16,219 nt of DNA, taken from NCBI GenBank assembly GCA_017425745.1, contig JAFOXT010000171.1:1-16219 (forward strand), given 5' to 3'. Origin of the DNA: Clostridia bacterium. Lineage in GTDB: Bacteria > Bacillota > Clostridia > Oscillospirales > Acutalibacteraceae. The notes beneath the pieces are model-generated. The model did no database searches. It had not been told where the DNA came from and saw only the letters and a program-made list of their open reading frames with translations. Shown one piece after another: positions 14,601 to 16,219 of this stretch (position 1 is the stretch's first letter; the number at the start of each line of letters is the position of its first letter). A program made the position numbers and the translations under genes.

Positions 14601-15622
14601 CAGGTGCTCTCTTTGATGACACTATGGATAATTACATTGCCCTTCACAGAAAGGCTCTTCAGCTTGGTATTGCTTGCTTTACTTCACTTGATACAGCTAA
14701 CGCAATGCTCGATATTATGGCAAGTAATTATACTCAGCAGAACACTGAGCTTATTGACATCAACTCAATGAGAACAACAAGAAATAAGTTCAAGTTTGCT
14801 AAGATGCAGGGTACAGGTAACGACTACATCTTTATTGATAACCGTAACGGTGAAATTACTTGTCCCGAATCACTTTGCATCAACTTCTGCGACAGACACT
14901 ACGGTATCGGCGGCTACGGTATGGTTCTTATTGAAAACTCCGATGTTGCTGATGCAAAAATGAGAGTATTCAACCGTGATGGCTCAGAAGGCAAGATGGC
15001 AGGTAACCCCATCCGTTGCGTTGCAAAGTATCTCTATGATAACGGCATTGTTGTCAAGGACGAAATGACAATTGAAACAGGTGCAGGTATCAAGGAGCTT
15101 AAGCTTTATGTTTCAAACAAGAGAGTAACCTCAGTTCAGGTTAATATGGGCAAGCCCGACTTCAGCACAAAGGCTCTTCCCTGTACTCTTGATGAAGACG
15201 AAATCATTGACTATCCCATTACAATCGGTGCAGGCAGCTACAATATTACCTGCCTTTCAGTAGGTAACCCTCACTGCGTTGTATTCAAGAAGGATATTGA
15301 TTCAATTGATATCAATAATATCGGCCCCAACTTCGAAAAGGCTGACATTTTCCCTGAAAGAATCAACACCGAATTTGTAAGAGTTGTAAACAGAAATACA
15401 CTTAAAATGCGCGCTTATGAAAGAGGTAACGGTGAAACCTTTGCTTGCGGTACAGGTGCTTGTGCTGCTGTTGTTGCAGCAGTTGAAAACGGCTTCTGCA
15501 AGAAGGGTGATGAAATCACAGTTAAGCTCAAGGGCGGCGATCTTGCTGTAACCTATAACGACGACGGCATCTTTATGACAGGTAACGCTGTTCTCGTTTA
15601 CGAAGGTGAAGCAGAGTATTAA
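11588..15622 (+). CDS. carB: Carbamoyl-phosphate synthetase large subunit fused to a DapF-like domain
   Basis: The product has 1344 residues, about 270 more than usual CarB. Residues 1-1060 are a full CarB, which makes carbamoyl phosphate from bicarbonate, ammonia and two ATP. The first half begins IGSGPIVIGQAAEFDY and has VNPRVSRSSALASKATG near 299-315. The second half starts near 542 (LGSGPIRIGQGIEFDY), with VNPRASRTIPY at 825-835. The MGS-like allosteric domain spans about 932-1060; its phosphate loop reads YTGA (1004-1007), where E. coli has NTTS. From Met1061 the chain continues without a stop into a complete diaminopimelate epimerase fold. GGAGG at 11574-11578 serves the ATG, inside the end of carA. 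Both ATP-grasp halves look functional. Codon choice is uniform across the junction. Confidence 0.95.
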   Translation: MPLNKDIKKVLVIGSGPIVIGQAAEFDYAGAQACRVLKQAGMNVVLVNSNPATIMTDKALADEIYLEPLTAETLKRIIKLEKPDSLLAGLGGQVGLTLSMQLWKEGFLQENGVKLIGTDVEAIDKAEDRQLFRDTMESINQPCIPSEISYDIETSLEIAKQIGYPVIVRPAFTLGGAGGGVAYNEEELRVIAKTGLDASPITQILVEKYIKGWKEIEFETMRDSAGNTIAICSMENFDPVGVHTGDSIVVAPALSLSTKEYNMLKNAALDIVSALKIVGGCNCQFALNPDSFEYAVIEVNPRVSRSSALASKATGYPIAKMTTKLALGYNLDEIQNDITGETIACFEPSVDYVVCKFPKWPFDKFLGSSRKLGTQMKATGEVMSIGQSFEEAIMKAIRGAEISLDTLNAEPISDKPLLERLEEQDDRRIFTIFEAIKAGVSTETINEITRVDKWFIEKLRNLADFENEIQGKEIDEETYIRAKKLGYNDKTLSKFCSFTESFHRSASYKMVDTCAAEYSASTPYFYSSYDKACESRRFKRSGKDVVMVLGSGPIRIGQGIEFDYSSVHCVWTLKELGYDVVIVNNNPETVSTDYDTADRLYFEPLCPEDVMNIIEVEKPVGVVVAFGGQTAIKLTKFLDDSGIKILGTSQEGIDTAEDREKFDALLEKFGFLRPKGTGVMTLEEALKAANELTYPVLLRPSYVIGGQNMQIVHNDVEVERYMKKILSTGIENPVLVDKYMSGTEIEVDVISDGKDVLIPGIMQHIERAGVHSGDSIAVYPPFSLTDKMTETVVDCSEKLALALGTKGLVNIQYLIYENQLYIIEVNPRASRTIPYISKVTNVPMVDLATKVMTGTPLKDLGYGTGLYEAPPYYAVKAPVFSFEKLNDVNSYLGPEMKSTGEVLGIGKTLNESLFKALAASGIKIESGNANGELGVLLSVDEHDLDEIVSIAKKLQDLGVNIYATKETARAIVNLGINVTYIKGIRENDYCFSLLESGKINFIVYTGALFDDTMDNYIALHRKALQLGIACFTSLDTANAMLDIMASNYTQQNTELIDINSMRTTRNKFKFAKMQGTGNDYIFIDNRNGEITCPESLCINFCDRHYGIGGYGMVLIENSDVADAKMRVFNRDGSEGKMAGNPIRCVAKYLYDNGIVVKDEMTIETGAGIKELKLYVSNKRVTSVQVNMGKPDFSTKALPCTLDEDEIIDYPITIGAGSYNITCLSVGNPHCVVFKKDIDSIDINNIGPNFEKADIFPERINTEFVRVVNRNTLKMRAYERGNGETFACGTGACAAVVAAVENGFCKKGDEITVKLKGGDLAVTYNDDGIFMTGNAVLVYEGEAEY
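14768..15622 (+). other. DapF-like C-terminal domain of the CarB fusion, first catalytic Cys missing
   Basis: Residues 1061-1344 of the fusion (284 residues, the size of a whole DapF) follow diaminopimelate epimerase from end to end. KMQGTGNDY gives Asn1078, FNRDGSEGKM gives Asn1129, VGNPH gives Asn1227 and INTEF gives Asn1260. ERGNGETFACGTGACA gives Glu1278, Arg1279 and the second catalytic Cys1287. These match the substrate contacts known for the family. The first catalytic Cys (family CGNGIRC or CGNAIRC) is replaced: the segment reads AGNPIRC with Ala1138, codon GCA at 14999-15001. The GIGGDG-type loop reads GIGGYGM with Tyr1110. The family's two-base epimerisation needs both Cys, so activity is unlikely, while ligand binding may remain. 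An ATG at 14768 lies at the junction without a Shine-Dalgarno sequence. Confidence 0.9.
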
Positions 15623-15644
15623 TACTTTTGGAGAATTAACTTTA

Positions 15645-16219
15645 ATGAGTAAAAAAGTTATAGTTATCGGTGCAGGTGCCTCCGGCCTTATGGCTGCGGG
15701 CACCGCTGCCGAAAACGGACATAATGTTGTTCTTGTTGAACGAAATGACAAGGTTGCACGTAAGGTTATGATTACCGGTAAAGGCCGTTGTAATGTAACC
15801 AACAACTGCACACTTATAAATGACCTTATTCAGAATGTGCCAACTAACGGAAGATTCCTTTACGGCGCATTTTCAAAGTTTATGCCCATTGATACAATGG
15901 AATTCTTTGAGGATATGGGTGTTACACTTAAGGTTGAAAGAGGTAACAGAGTTTTTCCTGAAAGCGATAAGGCTGTTGAGATTGTAGACGCTCTTAATGC
16001 CTTTTCAAGTGACGCAGGAGTAAAACGTATCAAGGGCAGAGCGACCTCTCTTATAGCCGAAAACGGCGAAATTAAGGGCGTTAAGCTTGAAGACGGCGAA
16101 GAGCTTTATGCTGATGCAGTTATTGTTGCAACCGGCGGAGCTTCTTATCCTCTTACAGGCTCAACCGGTGACGGATACACTCTTGCAAAGCAGGTGGGAC
16201 ATACCGTAACTGAGCTTAA
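15645..16219 (+). CDS. BaiN/HI0933-family FAD flavoprotein (5' part)
   Basis: The first 191 codons of a gene that runs past the window end are present. The N-terminus KKVIVIGAGASGLMAA holds the FAD dinucleotide-binding GxGxxG at 9-14, with Glu32 at the end of the second strand. GKGRCNVTN near 45-53 and ATGGASYPLTGSTGDGY near the window edge are signatures of the HI0933-like/BaiN group of NAD(P)/FAD-dependent oxidoreductases. The physiological substrate of most members is unknown, so none is claimed. The ATG at 15645 has GGAGA at 15630-15634 and lies 22 nt after the carB stop with no terminator, so it may be a distal operon gene. Confidence 0.88.
   Translation, partial: MSKKVIVIGAGASGLMAAGTAAENGHNVVLVERNDKVARKVMITGKGRCNVTNNCTLINDLIQNVPTNGRFLYGAFSKFMPIDTMEFFEDMGVTLKVERGNRVFPESDKAVEIVDALNAFSSDAGVKRIKGRATSLIAENGEIKGVKLEDGEELYADAVIVATGGASYPLTGSTGDGYTLAKQVGHTVTEL

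Noticed and set aside
14745..14770. Independent dapF starting at the ATG 14768
   Set aside because: There is no stop codon before it in the carB frame and no Shine-Dalgarno sequence in the preceding 20 bases. A fusion is the simpler reading, though internal initiation cannot be fully excluded.

Overview
The window looks like chromosomal DNA of an anaerobic gut or rumen Clostridium-class Firmicute, most likely of the Oscillospiraceae/Ruminococcaceae type. The grounds are consensus sigma-A promoters (TTGACA-17-TATAAT), a T-box leader, AGGAGG-like ribosome binding sites, moderately low GC, AGA as the favoured arginine codon, and a secreted CxxC-repeat protein with C-terminal MBG and fibronectin III domains. 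The taxonomic call is an inference from style, not from a marker gene. All convincing genes lie on the + strand.

Layout. (1) 2-220: the end of a PHP-family histidinol-phosphatase. (2) 259-5306: a monocistronic unit with its own promoter and terminator. It encodes a 1623-residue secreted protein made mostly of about 25 Cys/His repeats. (3) 5342-9173: a likely operon behind a tRNA-Cys-sensing T-box: cysE (serine acetyltransferase), cysS (cysteinyl-tRNA synthetase), murI (glutamate racemase) and a QueG-like double [4Fe-4S] protein. A hairpin between cysS and murI may reduce read-through. (4) 9207-9484: a tRNA-Leu(CAA) unit that also carries a possible 29-codon ORF ending inside the terminator. 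(5) 9520 onward: argF, carA and carB, then a BaiN/HI0933-type flavoprotein cut by the window edge.

The most unusual part is the carbamoyl-phosphate synthetase. The small subunit (CarA) has lost the glutaminase nucleophile: the family motif GICLGHQ reads GIGLGHQ. It has also lost the catalytic His: family SVQFHPEAS reads SVQFEAS. The large subunit appears intact for carbamoyl-phosphate synthesis. It is fused in frame, at residue 1061, to a complete diaminopimelate epimerase (DapF)-like domain of 284 residues. That domain keeps most substrate-contact residues and the second catalytic Cys, but has Ala in place of the first catalytic Cys. Both lesions lie in long, uninterrupted frames with the operon's usual codon choice. 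This argues against decay and for an ammonia-dependent CPS carrying a DapF-derived, perhaps ligand-sensing, tail. Its place directly after argF suggests it supplies carbamoyl phosphate for citrulline and arginine synthesis.
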